DNA of 32,884 bases from a virus. A program made the translations under genes and the position numbers. The notes beneath the pieces were generated by a model. That model did not search any database. It saw nothing but the letters and a program-made list of their open reading frames with translations, and had not been told where the DNA came from. The stretch is from positions 1-32,884 of IMG/VR virus record IMGVR_UViG_3300025311_000216; one strand, given 5' to 3'. Below are positions 1 to 8,600 of this stretch, piece after piece; the stretch's first letter is position 1, and the number at the start of each line of letters is the position of its first letter.

Positions 1-72
1 TTGCTGACCCTGTTTTTGTTGCTGACCCTGTTTTTGTTGCTGACCCTGTTTTTGTTGCTGACCCTGTTTTTG
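1..72. repeat. 18-bp tandem repeat, four copies, at the window edge
   Basis: Four perfect copies of TTGCTGACCCTGTTTTTG. On the coding (minus) strand each encodes six residues (T-K-T-G-S-A) of the tail protein. The array may continue beyond the window. Copy-number changes would keep the frame because the unit is a multiple of three. Confidence 0.95.
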
Positions 73-1726
73 TTGCTACACCAGAACCCGTAAATGCCCC
101 TGTATATTTATAGGTACGGTCACAGCGGAGAGTATTAACATCTAAGAGATATGCCCCTCCGGTCATTATTACTTTTATATATATAGTTTGATTTGGGATG
201 GAATCAAAGGTGAGGGAGGGATAATATTCCCATGCAGAGGTGGCACTCTTCAAATAGGCAACCGTTACGAGCGTTGCATCATTAAAAGGGCCTGCCTTAA
301 TTTCAATAGTCCCATCTGAGGTAAAATATCCGATAAGGCTCAGATAGAGGTTGTATTGAAATTGAGATGACCCGGATGGGGGGTCATTAAAACCTACAAC
401 CAGTTTCCATTCACCATTCCCAATACTGGTATAATCATATATATATGCTGCATTTTGAGAGCCTTGAACTTGAGCTGTAGTGGACCCGGAGTCCGAATGA
501 GTAACACCTATCCCATCGCTTACCCCAATCAAATCTGACACCCCTATCCCATCGCTTACCTCAATCAAATCTGACACCCCTATCCCATCGCTTACCCCAA
601 TCAAATCTGATACACTTATTGTGTCATCAATCCCTATACCATCAATGACCGCTATAGTGTCACTAACTCCTATGGAATCAACTATCACAATTGCATCATT
701 TACACTAATCCCGTCACTTACCAGCATGTCTACTGCCTGACTAACTGTCACATATCCAGGGACGTTTATAACTGCCTTGCCACTATATTCAGATAGTTCA
801 TTCCCACTCTGCCCTGTGTATTTTGTGCAGATTGAGGTAATATTTATTTCTACATCTCCAACCCTTCCATATATATTACCTATAGTCTTTACTGGGTGGT
901 CGGCAAAGAGATAGACAAATTGTGTCTTCTTTTCCCAGACAACAGCACCTTTCAGGTGTGTTGCCGGTAATGTGGAGTTGTATCCCCGCGTGCAGCTTGT
1001 AATTGTATTTTCGGAGATTGTTGAGATATATATCTGCTCACCATCTATCTGAATAACCTTTCCTGATGAAAGTCTTGAACCGTCACTTACTGAAAAACTT
1101 GTAACTGAAGAATTTATATTGTTTGGTAAACTTGTCATTGCACCTGCATCTACAATATGTGCAGGACATTTTGTAACACTGCCATAGATTATGTTTTTAA
1201 TTTTACCGATATCATCGGGGTCAGCAGAGGGATAGGTAGATATATCAATCTTGCTGCCAACATATTTGTCTATTTTTATTACATTGTCTATTAATTGAAG
1301 TGTATACATTAATTCGTCTTCTTTTCTAAAATCAACGATATTTCCTACCCACATTTTTTGGGGTAGTATTTCATGGTAAAGTCCTAAAAAATAGAGATAT
1401 AATTCGCAATCTATTGTTTCAAGATTGTTTGAGGGATTCCAGAGTATTGATTCTAAATTTTGAATGTCATTGGGGTCATTTATGATTGTCAGCTCAAAAT
1501 CGGATATCTTTGAAGATGAAAGCTCTCCTGAAATGTCTTCATCTATTGTTCCCCAATCTTGCACCCATGATTTTGTGGTGATTCCGCCATCCCATCCAGC
1601 GACAGAAACCACCCTATCGGAGAGGTAGCGTGTCCCTGTCTGAAAAGGACATTTTAATATCCAGACAGGGGCAGCGCCAACCTTTTTGTTTTTTTCTCTT
1701 TCAAAATCAGATGAAAATGTTTTCAT
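1..1726 (-). CDS. Phage tail/baseplate structural protein, 3' end cut by the window
   Basis: The reading frame is open from an ATG at 1726 to the window edge (about 575 codons), so the C-terminus is missing. Its first codon overlaps the previous gene's stop (ATGA). It lies directly downstream of the tape measure, where distal tail and baseplate proteins are encoded. The first 350 residues look like a folded structural domain. They are followed by an aspartate/valine/isoleucine-rich stretch with three copies of a 12-residue unit (V-S-D-G-I-G-V-S-D-L-I-G), a second compact domain, and finally repeats of T-K-T-G-S-A that run off the edge. Low-complexity repeats of this kind are common in phage fibre and host-contact proteins. 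I do not recognise a catalytic motif. The tail role comes from position and repeat content. Confidence 0.75.
   Translation of the reverse strand, partial: MKTFSSDFEREKNKKVGAAPVWILKCPFQTGTRYLSDRVVSVAGWDGGITTKSWVQDWGTIDEDISGELSSSKISDFELTIINDPNDIQNLESILWNPSNNLETIDCELYLYFLGLYHEILPQKMWVGNIVDFRKEDELMYTLQLIDNVIKIDKYVGSKIDISTYPSADPDDIGKIKNIIYGSVTKCPAHIVDAGAMTSLPNNINSSVTSFSVSDGSRLSSGKVIQIDGEQIYISTISENTITSCTRGYNSTLPATHLKGAVVWEKKTQFVYLFADHPVKTIGNIYGRVGDVEINITSICTKYTGQSGNELSEYSGKAVINVPGYVTVSQAVDMLVSDGISVNDAIVIVDSIGVSDTIAVIDGIGIDDTISVSDLIGVSDGIGVSDLIEVSDGIGVSDLIGVSDGIGVTHSDSGSTTAQVQGSQNAAYIYDYTSIGNGEWKLVVGFNDPPSGSSQFQYNLYLSLIGYFTSDGTIEIKAGPFNDATLVTVAYLKSATSAWEYYPSLTFDSIPNQTIYIKVIMTGGAYLLDVNTLRCDRTYKYTGAFTGSGVATKTGSATKTGSATKTGSATKTGSA
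507..614. repeat. 36-bp tandem repeat, three copies, inside the tail gene
   Basis: Three consecutive near-identical 36-bp units, each encoding 12 residues rich in V, S, D, I and G. Degenerate units of the same flavour extend to about position 740. The unit is in frame, so expansion or contraction changes the length of the protein but not its frame. Confidence 0.9.
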
Positions 1727-1908
1727 GCTTTTATCACAGGGACATCTTGATCTCTACAGATGACTACTATAATGCCCGCCCTTGAGCCACCATTATTTGT
1801 TTCAACAGTATCGAGCAGTGTTCGTAATGTTTTTTGAATTACTTTTGCATCCGGGCAGGTCTCAATTTTCATACATTGTGAACAGCGATTCATTTCAAAA
1901 CTCCACAT
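1723..1908 (-). CDS. Small cysteine-containing phage protein
   Basis: A 61-residue protein with cysteines at 9, 12 and 18 (CxxC-x5-C) near the N-terminus, which could bind metal. The start at 1908 is preceded by GGGGG with suitable spacing. It sits between the tape measure and the large tail protein, with a four-base ATGA overlap into the latter, so it is probably translationally coupled and part of the tail operon. I do not recognise the family. A minor tail or assembly role is inferred from position only. Confidence 0.65.
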   Translation of the reverse strand: MWSFEMNRCSQCMKIETCPDAKVIQKTLRTLLDTVETNNGGSRAGIIVVICRDQDVPVIKA

Positions 1909-1925
1909 AGTCTTACCCCCTTTCT

Positions 1926-4256
1926 TTAATTGTTGATTATTTCAAGCCTCCCTAGCTCGTCTCTAAGCGGTTTTACTATCTTTTTTGCTAATATTTTTGG
2001 GTCAATATTGTTTCCCTTAATCTTTATCACGGGTGAAAAGATAATCTGATTTGAGTATTTTCTATTGTCATAATTTGCCGATTCATTGCGGTTTAAGACT
2101 CTCTCTCCCTGATGTAACTGGTATAACCCGGTTTCAGGGACATAGGATGTTCCTGAAGCGTAAGCGGGAGATGAGGCGTCTGCAACTTCTGAGATAGTCT
2201 TCATTACGATATATTTATATGAAAAATCAGGTATTGAATTTAATGCCTCTTGAACTTTTGATATTGCTCCAACAGCCTGATTATTATCAACATAGAAATT
2301 CAATGAACCAATTTGATTTGAGAGGGCTGTAATCTCCTCTCTATATTTTGCTATCTCCCCCTGTGCTGTATTCACTGCACTTTGAATTGAATCTGCCCAT
2401 TTCTTAGTTTGTTCTATATCACTAATCTTTTCATCTTTTACCCTTTGTTGCTCTAATAAAATTAACCCCTGTGCCTCTTTCACCTTATAGTAAGCTGCAA
2501 CTACTGAGTCCTGCATGCTTATTACAACTGAATCCCCCTCCTTAACCTCCTGTACAGAAGATGCAACGGCTTGTTGCCAGGCAGTAAGCACATCTATCTT
2601 TTCCTGACCGGATAACTGCATAGCTGCACTATATTTATCCTCTAAATTACTTTGTGTTAAATAATATTTTTCTGATTCTGTCATCAACTTTTGTTTGAGG
2701 GATAATTCAAGGTTAGCATAGCCCTGTCTCTGTTCCTTAATCTTTTGCTCAAGAGATAAAAGTTCCTGTGTCTTTTTTTTCTGTTCTTCTATTGCAGCAG
2801 AGTGGAGGGATTTCAGATTATTGTAATAGCCTATCCATGCAGAGAGCCTTTGCTCCGACTGTGACTTCTCTATCTCCAAAATTGCCTTATTCTGTTCCAT
2901 CATTGTTTTTGGATCTGCGCCAAGATTTTTCATCGCATCAGAGATGGATTTTTGAATATCGAGTTGCTGCGAATACACTTCATTAATAACCTCTATATAA
3001 TCCTTTAGTGCGGATTGCATACCTGTTATAGATTTTTTCTGTGCCTCAAAGTTCTTTGTAAAATCTTCACCTGCAAATTTAAGTATGTCCACCCCTAACT
3101 TCTGAATGGCAGATGAATAGCTCTCAAGTCCTTTTATAACTTCTCCTAATAACTCCTTTTCTTTCTTTGCCGATTCTGCGATGCTATTTGCCGATTCTGC
3201 GATGCTATTTGCCGATTCTTTAACTGCCGATGACACGGCTTTACTTGTTTTTTTCGCTGTTGATTCAATGGAAGAGAAGGCATTAGAAAAATTTTTTTCC
3301 GATTTAATATACAGGTCTGCGGCTGCCTCATAAGCCGCCTTTGCGTTTATTCTCCAGTTATCATAGGCGCCACTTGTAATATGCAGAAAATCTGTTAATG
3401 CACCTCCAGCAGAAATCATATCGTATATACCCCCTGATGTAATCAGAGCTGCACTGCTGATTTTTTGTAATACCGCATATAATGCATATGCACCCCTGAC
3501 TATATATTCACCTGTTTTTAGTTTTAAATCCTCAATCGTAATTCCAAATCTCTCCATCTTGTCTGCGGTTGAATCTCCCTGATCACCGAGCTGCTCAAGG
3601 ATGCTTGAGCCTTTGTCAAGTATAGTATTTACTGCTGCCTGCTGTTTTTCCTGTTCCGTTAACTCATCTACGGTTTTATTCACAGTGGAGGCATAGTTTT
3701 TATATGCACCATTGAGGTCAACTATTATCCCCATCTGTTTTAGTGTCCTCTCTCTCCCCGTTGCTGCTGCCTCGGTTATCTGCTCAAATGCCTGTGAGAC
3801 ACTCTGTCCTGTGATATTTGTTGTATCTTTGACTATTTTCATGAAATTTGTGATTTGTTCAGGGTTAAGCCCCATCATCAATGCTTTTGATGCTACCTTT
3901 GTTGAATCTGACATTGAGATTAGTCCATCAGATGCCTCTCGGACACTATTGATTATAGCGTCTGCGGTTGTATTGTATGATGAGGCAAGGTTATTTAGCG
4001 CTGCCTTCTGCTCCTGAAATTGCGCTGCCTGTTCTGCAAAATTCCACGCCTTTGATACTGTTACCCAGGCAGCAGTAATGGCTGCTGTAACACCGAGCCA
4101 GTGTTCTTTGAGCAGATTCCATGTAGATTTCGTCGTCTCCGCAGATTTGACCGCAGATTCGCCAATCTGATCAAATGCAGATTTTGAATTTTCTTTAACA
4201 GCACTAAAAACCTGTTGTGTTTTATCTTCAGCAGTTAGTATTAATTTAACTTCCAT
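1926..4256 (-). CDS. Tail tape measure protein
   Basis: A 776-residue, strongly helical protein that sets tail length and is ejected ahead of the DNA. It has an N-terminal alanine-rich coiled region with hydrophobic segments around residues 50-70, long coiled coils at about 480-640, and the characteristic C-terminal segment with a glycine/tyrosine-rich stretch followed by H-Q-G-E-R-V-L-N near residue 735. It follows the chaperone pair, overlapping the end of the second frame by 11 bases, as in most tailed phages. A 7-residue repeat (S-I-A-E-S-A-N) is present around residue 350. No Shine-Dalgarno precedes the start, which suggests coupling to the upstream gene. From a usual 0.15 nm per residue the tail would be roughly 115 nm, which is an inference. 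Confidence 0.92.
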   Translation of the reverse strand: MEVKLILTAEDKTQQVFSAVKENSKSAFDQIGESAVKSAETTKSTWNLLKEHWLGVTAAITAAWVTVSKAWNFAEQAAQFQEQKAALNNLASSYNTTADAIINSVREASDGLISMSDSTKVASKALMMGLNPEQITNFMKIVKDTTNITGQSVSQAFEQITEAAATGRERTLKQMGIIVDLNGAYKNYASTVNKTVDELTEQEKQQAAVNTILDKGSSILEQLGDQGDSTADKMERFGITIEDLKLKTGEYIVRGAYALYAVLQKISSAALITSGGIYDMISAGGALTDFLHITSGAYDNWRINAKAAYEAAADLYIKSEKNFSNAFSSIESTAKKTSKAVSSAVKESANSIAESANSIAESAKKEKELLGEVIKGLESYSSAIQKLGVDILKFAGEDFTKNFEAQKKSITGMQSALKDYIEVINEVYSQQLDIQKSISDAMKNLGADPKTMMEQNKAILEIEKSQSEQRLSAWIGYYNNLKSLHSAAIEEQKKKTQELLSLEQKIKEQRQGYANLELSLKQKLMTESEKYYLTQSNLEDKYSAAMQLSGQEKIDVLTAWQQAVASSVQEVKEGDSVVISMQDSVVAAYYKVKEAQGLILLEQQRVKDEKISDIEQTKKWADSIQSAVNTAQGEIAKYREEITALSNQIGSLNFYVDNNQAVGAISKVQEALNSIPDFSYKYIVMKTISEVADASSPAYASGTSYVPETGLYQLHQGERVLNRNESANYDNRKYSNQIIFSPVIKIKGNNIDPKILAKKIVKPLRDELGRLEIINN
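3169..3219. repeat. 21-bp tandem repeat in the tape measure gene
   Basis: Two full copies and a 9-bp partial third copy of a 21-bp unit starting GCCGATTCTGCGATG. It encodes seven residues per unit in the tape measure. Copy-number changes would alter its length in frame. Confidence 0.9.
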
Positions 4257-4503
4257 AATTCATCGGGACGGCTGTCCTTTTTTTTAATTCCTCTTCTAAT
4301 GCTGCAAGCATCTCAACATCCTCCATTGTTGCCTTATACATTTTTAGAATCACCTCTGCTGGCAGCAATTCTTTTAGTGTTATGAGCCTATCCTTTATCT
4401 CCATAATCCTCTGCCCTCTTTCGTCAAGGGGCGGGATGATACACCCCTTTTCTTTTTCGCAAGTAGGAATCTCATTAATCTCTCTACAAGAACCACAATT
4501 CAC
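4246..4503 (-). CDS. Tail assembly chaperone, second (frameshift) frame
   Basis: An 85-residue open frame with four cysteines near its start (C-G-S-C, then two more within 20 residues) and a helical C-terminus. A GTG at 4503 has no Shine-Dalgarno. The frame is open upstream through 4542, where it is in -1 register with the preceding chaperone at a slippery A AAA AAC. It is therefore probably made as the C-terminal part of a fusion of about 220 residues (122 + 13 + 85), like the lambda G/GT pair. The clustered cysteines may bind metal. The chaperone role follows from position just before the tape measure. Independent translation from 4503 cannot be excluded. Confidence 0.75.
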   Translation of the reverse strand: MNCGSCREINEIPTCEKEKGCIIPPLDERGQRIMEIKDRLITLKELLPAEVILKMYKATMEDVEMLAALEEELKKRTAVPMNYGS

Positions 4504-4514
4504 ACCAGGAAAAT

Positions 4515-4907
4515 CTAACCTTGCCCTGATGTGTTCAAGGAGTTTTTTTTAGCCGCTTCATGTTCTTGCTTCACTAACATATCAATATCTCCACATGTGT
4601 CATTTACAAATCTTGCAAATGCGTTCCATTTTGTCATAAGGAGATCGATATTCTCAGGTGTGCAGGGCAGGGGTTCACCCTTCATTGTAAAACCCCTCCA
4701 ATCTTTTACTGCCGCCCTTCCCAGCAAAATATCAGCCTTCAGGTCATCAAACTCCTCGAGCTTCTGATGATTCCTGTAAATGAATTTTTTTGCCTGCTGC
4801 CCTATTTCCCTCATTTTATCTCTCGATATATATCTTATTTCTACTTCTGCATCACCGAATGTAAACCAGACAGAAAAATCTTCTTTTTCTAAAAATTCAA
4901 AATCCAT
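4515..4907 (-). CDS. Tail assembly chaperone (G-like)
   Basis: A 130-residue protein located between the tail tube and the tape measure, the usual site for the chaperone that coats the tape measure during tail assembly. A strong GGAGG precedes the ATG at 4907. It is small and acidic with a helical middle. The last codons include Lys-Lys-Asn (residues 120-122), encoded by eight A's and a C, which form a -1 frameshift site leading into the next frame. Zero-frame translation ends eight codons later. No sequence family is recognised with certainty. The assignment rests on order and frameshift architecture. Confidence 0.8.
   Translation of the reverse strand: MDFEFLEKEDFSVWFTFGDAEVEIRYISRDKMREIGQQAKKFIYRNHQKLEEFDDLKADILLGRAAVKDWRGFTMKGEPLPCTPENIDLLMTKWNAFARFVNDTCGDIDMLVKQEHEAAKKNSLNTSGQG
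4542..4548 (-). promoter_or_regulatory. Probable -1 ribosomal frameshift site A AAA AAC
   Basis: On the minus strand the chaperone reads GCT AAA AAA AAC TCC. The heptamer A AAA AAC is a classic X-XXY-YYZ slippery site in the right register. A -1 slip continues as L-L-E-H-I-R-A-R-L-D-F-P-G and then into the 85-residue frame without a stop. The equivalent lambda G/GT signal sits at the same place in the gene order. Confidence 0.8.
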
Positions 4908-4946
4908 TTTTCCTCCTTAAATTAGGTGTTCGCTTCGCTCACACTA

Positions 4947-5019
4947 ACTTTGATTACAGAGATTAAGTTTAGATTACAGAGATTTTAATCTCCGGAATCT
5001 TTTTATAATCGCTGTAATC
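4947..5019 (+). repeat. Dispersed 73-bp repeat, copy 1 (inverted relative to copy at 13546)
   Basis: It lies in the 184-base gap between the tail tube and chaperone genes. It contains two direct copies of GATTACAGAGATT and, at the right, the inverted form AATCGCTGTAATC, so the element can fold. It matches the copy at 13546-13618 on the opposite strand at 70 of 73 positions. No coding potential is seen. It resembles a REP/MITE-like element. Confidence 0.9.
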
Positions 5020-5091
5020 AAGTATAGGATTGAAATTCCTATACTTTAAATTAGTTTTAGACAGGATAACAGGAAAAAATATTTTGTCCTT

Positions 5092-6150
5092 TTATGCCAG
5101 CGGATCTGTTGTTCTCCTATTAATCCCGCTAAGCCAGAATGGATCTGTTATCCCTGTCATCCCTGATGGCGCCGTTACTGCGCCATGACAGACGAATTCA
5201 AGGGGCTCCTTTATTATCCCCTGTTCATCTGCGGGGTCATCATTTACGAGCTGCAAGTGGGGCAGTTCTATCTTGAACTGCTTGTAATAACTCGCTTCTA
5301 TCAATCCCCCTGTGAAGGTAATATCCATCTTCTTCCTCGTATCCGACCCGAGCGCAGACAGATATGTCGTCCCTGTATGTCGAGGAAAATTCAACTTCAA
5401 TTTAATTTCTGGCTGCCCATCATTAGCCGGCTCATCAACCAAATCCTGAACATTACTCCCGCCTGTAAATTTATATTCCCCTGTATATTCTCCCTTTAAC
5501 TTTCTCATTGCTGACAGCTCAAAAGATGAAGGATATATCTTATCCACATCTGCAAGGGCTGCGCTTGACTGGTCATTTAATCTGAAAATGCCTTCCGACA
5601 TCTTTATCCTGTTCTGCTGTTCAAAATAACTTACATTATTGAAGGTGATAAGTGTATTCACAACAGAATCGTATTTCTTGTTTATGCTGATGCATTTAAA
5701 GAGTACCTGAATTGCCTTTCCCACATCTCCCTTGATTGTGATGCCTGCAACCTTCATAGATGGATGTTCTTCTATGTAGTTTTTCATGTGTTTTACAAAA
5801 GTCCCAAAAAATCCATCAATATCGTTTTTCCATTTATAAATATAGGCATACGCAGATGTCGCTCCCTGTTGTGTTGGTGCGCCTGCGATGCCCATGAACA
5901 TTGCGAGCAAGATATCAAGCCCATCGTAGCGGAGATATGCCGGTAAATCCCCCTCTACTTTAACTGGCCCCAGCAATCCATCTTTTGAGTGGTATGTCCC
6001 CAGAGAATCGTCTACATCCACCGGCGAATCCTTTTTGATACTCGATGGGAGTATGAGGAGCCCATTATTTACCCCACATGCTACTGCAGAATTCCATGAA
6101 GAAGCCTTTTTAAAGGCTCCCTTTACTTCTACTCCTGCCACACCTGACAT
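5092..6150 (-). CDS. Major tail tube protein
   Basis: A 352-residue protein with a strong Shine-Dalgarno (AAGGAGG) before the ATG at 6150. It lies between the gp37-type neck protein and the tail chaperones. Size and composition (beta-rich, few cysteines, no membrane segment) fit a long siphophage tail tube protein that carries an extra domain. It is too large for the roughly 118-residue Mu tube, and its N-terminus does not look like a contractile sheath. No other sheath candidate is present, so the virion is probably non-contractile. The identity rests mainly on position and length. Confidence 0.72.
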   Translation of the reverse strand: MSGVAGVEVKGAFKKASSWNSAVACGVNNGLLILPSSIKKDSPVDVDDSLGTYHSKDGLLGPVKVEGDLPAYLRYDGLDILLAMFMGIAGAPTQQGATSAYAYIYKWKNDIDGFFGTFVKHMKNYIEEHPSMKVAGITIKGDVGKAIQVLFKCISINKKYDSVVNTLITFNNVSYFEQQNRIKMSEGIFRLNDQSSAALADVDKIYPSSFELSAMRKLKGEYTGEYKFTGGSNVQDLVDEPANDGQPEIKLKLNFPRHTGTTYLSALGSDTRKKMDITFTGGLIEASYYKQFKIELPHLQLVNDDPADEQGIIKEPLEFVCHGAVTAPSGMTGITDPFWLSGINRRTTDPLA

Positions 6151-6177
6151 AATTATTACCTCCTTTTTAAAAAGTTA

Positions 6178-6534
6178 TTATAATCCCATGTTTAAATATA
6201 TCCCCTGACCACAATAGAAGATATTGCTACAGTGAATAGCTTTTAAATTTAATGGTTTTACTGCATCAGAGCAAACCCTTAATCCGACTGAAACCCCACT
6301 GCCGCAATAATGATTATCATTTGTAGAAACATCATCAAGGTTTGCAGTTGGATTGATTGTATATGCATATTTTGCATCCGGACACGGTTTGATTCTGATT
6401 ACTCCCGTATAACCGAATAATTCGGGGGCAAATTCCGTCTCATTGATTTCATATTGCTGTCCTGCAATAAGGGGACCTATCTTTTCATTTGCATGATAAG
6501 TATTGAGCTTTGCTGTTACGGTTATCTTTGCCAT
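6178..6534 (-). CDS. Small phage structural protein, unknown
   Basis: A 118-residue protein with GGAGG before the ATG at 6534. It is beta-rich, with cysteines clustered in the C-terminal half (around residues 52, 77, 88, 101 and 107). It lies between the gp37-type protein and the tail tube. I do not recognise it. A head-tail connector or tail accessory role is possible from position. The high cysteine number for so small a protein is notable and could mean disulphide or metal stabilisation. Confidence 0.65.
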   Translation of the reverse strand: MAKITVTAKLNTYHANEKIGPLIAGQQYEINETEFAPELFGYTGVIRIKPCPDAKYAYTINPTANLDDVSTNDNHYCGSGVSVGLRVCSDAVKPLNLKAIHCSNIFYCGQGIYLNMGL

Positions 6535-6543
6535 ATCCCCTCC

Positions 6544-6972
6544 TTAATATGACTTATCAAAATTCGTTTGAATCTCTACACTGTATATTGCTATCTCTTT
6601 TGAGATATATTCAAAAGAGATAAATAGTGGTTTAATCCTCTCTATATTCAGATTCAATGTCTTATTTGTTAGCGCTGAAAGCACATCCTCTATCATCTGA
6701 TAGCATCCCTGACTCCCTTTTATTCTATCGCTCTCACTTCGTAGATTTTTTGCAACACAAAAAACCATAAAACCTACTGATTCATTATAATTATCATTGT
6801 CAATCCATTCATACTTGCTCCTCTGATATGTGACATATATTGCAGGGAATAGCACAGAGATTTTTTTAATTTCATCCTCCAGTTGCCCTGCATATGTATC
6901 TACGGTTTTTACATATGTGATTGCATTTTTCAGCTCAAGTATTATCTTGTCTTCAATCGTTTTAAAGTTCAT
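6544..6972 (-). CDS. Mu gp37-like protein (DUF1834-type), head-tail/neck region
   Basis: A 142-residue protein whose start overlaps the gp36-like stop by one base (TAATG). Features include an N-terminal helix, a beta segment with V-L-F-P-A-I-Y-V-T-Y near residue 40, and a C-terminal strand around I-Y-S-V-E-I-Q-T. This pattern and the fixed position after gp36 match the Mu gp37 family, thought to be a tail terminator or completion protein. The exact role is inferred from family position. Confidence 0.75.
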   Translation of the reverse strand: MNFKTIEDKIILELKNAITYVKTVDTYAGQLEDEIKKISVLFPAIYVTYQRSKYEWIDNDNYNESVGFMVFCVAKNLRSESDRIKGSQGCYQMIEDVLSALTNKTLNLNIERIKPLFISFEYISKEIAIYSVEIQTNFDKSY

Positions 6973-7412
6973 TAATACCCTTCCATTGTATTTCTGGTAA
7001 AGACCCTATCATCTGATGTCTTATTTGTTTTTGGTCCGCCTGTCTCTGTCTGTGCGGAGGATGAGCCTTCGCCAAGGGATAATTTTCCTTCTGCTATTTT
7101 TTCGAGGGTCTTGATTGCATTCTCATATCTAAGCCTTTTTATATCTTCTGTGCTAAATTCAATCCCTCGTCTGCTATGCAGATAAAAGATTGTAATTGCG
7201 ATCGAGAAATCCCTAATCAGATTTGGCACAGGGGATAACGGGACTGACGCCTTCCTCACTTGAAGATAGCCGTCTATTGTTGCATCCGCAGAGGAGATGA
7301 CGGAGTCGAGGATGCCTGCATCCTCAACCCTATTCCCATCATCATCTGTCAGCTGAGTAAGTTCGTCCTGCGGGAGAAAATTCAAGATGTCTGTCTTTGA
7401 ACAGTATGGCAT
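6972..7412 (-). CDS. Mu gp36-like protein (DUF1320), head-tail adaptor
   Basis: A 146-residue protein beginning M-P-Y-C-S-K-T-D-I-L, with L-T-D-D-D-G at 22-27, A-D-A-T-I-D-G-Y-L around residue 46 and an L-I-R-D-F-S-I helix near 65. These are hallmarks of the DUF1320 / Mu gp36 family, structurally like other phage head-tail adaptors. It follows the capsid genes and precedes gp37, the standard Mu-like order. The C-terminal 30 residues are polar and probably disordered. Confidence 0.85.
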   Translation of the reverse strand: MPYCSKTDILNFLPQDELTQLTDDDGNRVEDAGILDSVISSADATIDGYLQVRKASVPLSPVPNLIRDFSIAITIFYLHSRRGIEFSTEDIKRLRYENAIKTLEKIAEGKLSLGEGSSSAQTETGGPKTNKTSDDRVFTRNTMEGY

Positions 7413-7589
7413 TTATTTTTTCTTCCCCCTTTTTTTCTCATCCGTGAGAGGCTCACTAACAACCCCCTCTGCAGATGCAGAGTTGCCTGCTATAAGCCTG
7501 TTTGCAATCTCGTCAGGCAAATCAACTGCATCCCCAGGCTTTAATTCCTTTCCATCATGTTTTACATGAGATGTCATCTTTACTTTCAT
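7413..7589 (-). CDS. Small phage protein (58 residues) between capsid and gp36
   Basis: An ATG at 7589 gives a 58-residue protein starting M-K-V-K-M-T-S-H-V-K-H-D-G-K, with the segment K-P-G-D-A-V-D-L-P near residue 22 and a lysine-rich C-terminus. AGGAGG lies a few bases upstream, and its stop directly abuts the gp36 start (TAAATG). Short proteins with this 'keep the parameter under' fold-like opening occur at this place in many Mu-like phages. No function is assigned. Confidence 0.75.
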   Translation of the reverse strand: MKVKMTSHVKHDGKELKPGDAVDLPDEIANRLIAGNSASAEGVVSEPLTDEKKRGKKK

Positions 7590-7645
7590 TATGCCTCCTT
7601 CCCCGCCCTGTCCCTCCCCTTATAAAGGGGAGGGGGGAAAAGGGA

Positions 7646-8584
7646 TTACGCTACTGCGTCCTGAATAAAGTATCCGAGATCGCTCGCAATGACCTTCTCA
7701 TCTGAGTTCCATGCTACCTTGATGTAATGGGCACCCTTGATTCCACGCTTCGTATCAAATTCCCTCTGTGCCTGCCTCAGCATCTCCGAGAATGTAAAAC
7801 CAAAAGAGATGCTCTTTATCCCCGGGCTTTTCTCTACATAGAGAACTGTACAGTGTTTACCCCAGAGCCTTGTATAGCTTGGTGTCTGCCCTTCTTTTGT
7901 GGAGATGTATCTGGCACGACCTATGAGGACATTCTCCACCTCAAGAAGTGAGGCAACTTCTGATGTAGTGGCAAGCCCCCCAGGTGAGCCTTGATACCTC
8001 GTAGAGCCTTTTACCGCATCGAGAACCTCTGGAAGCTTCCTGAATACCTGCCATGCATCCGCCCCAAAAACAAGGGTATTTGCGCGTATAAAACAGGATT
8101 CAACTGCCTTCAAAATATCCCCTATCGGGTCATCCGCAGAGCCGCTCCACTGTGAAGTTCCAGCGAGCTGCACCTTATTGCCCGTTGGATATGTGGCGGC
8201 GGCAAAGATAATATCTGCCACCCTCTTCTCCTGTGCAATATCCAGAAGGAGATTTAAGAAGTCATTCGTATCCACTTCTGGCTGCAAGGGGTTATCTGCA
8301 TTGTCTATAACCTCCTGAGGCAGATAATCTCCGAGGGCATGGTCTTTGACGGAGTAATTATCCTCTGCCACTCCCCAGTCTATTTCATTCGGCAGAGACT
8401 TTGGACCAATCTTATCATCTGATAGCTTGTAAGAATCTGCCTTGTTATACTTGAAAAATTTATCTGACCTTTTACCAACCTTGACTATCGGCATCAGTAA
8501 AGGCCAGAGCATTCCCTCATTTCTGTATTTAACAGAAAGATTTGATAGTGTTGCGTCTATGTGAAGCTGTTTAGTTTCTGGCAT
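7646..8584 (-). CDS. Major capsid protein
   Basis: A 312-residue protein with a strong GGAGG before the ATG at 8584. It follows the protease/scaffold and decoration genes and precedes gp36, the expected site of the major capsid gene. The N-terminal region with L-W-P-L-L-M-P-I-V-K-V and the helix D-F-L-N-L-L-L-D-I-A-Q-E-K-R fit the HK97-fold coat proteins of B3/D3112-like and related transposable phages. It forms the icosahedral shell. I cannot see a clear cleavage site. Confidence 0.87.
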   Translation of the reverse strand: MPETKQLHIDATLSNLSVKYRNEGMLWPLLMPIVKVGKRSDKFFKYNKADSYKLSDDKIGPKSLPNEIDWGVAEDNYSVKDHALGDYLPQEVIDNADNPLQPEVDTNDFLNLLLDIAQEKRVADIIFAAATYPTGNKVQLAGTSQWSGSADDPIGDILKAVESCFIRANTLVFGADAWQVFRKLPEVLDAVKGSTRYQGSPGGLATTSEVASLLEVENVLIGRARYISTKEGQTPSYTRLWGKHCTVLYVEKSPGIKSISFGFTFSEMLRQAQREFDTKRGIKGAHYIKVAWNSDEKVIASDLGYFIQDAVA

Positions 8585-8600
8585 TGTTTATTCCTCCTTT

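Noticed and set aside
507-614. Possible CRISPR-like repeat array
   Set aside because: The units are contiguous without spacers and are in frame in a tail gene. They are coding tandem repeats.
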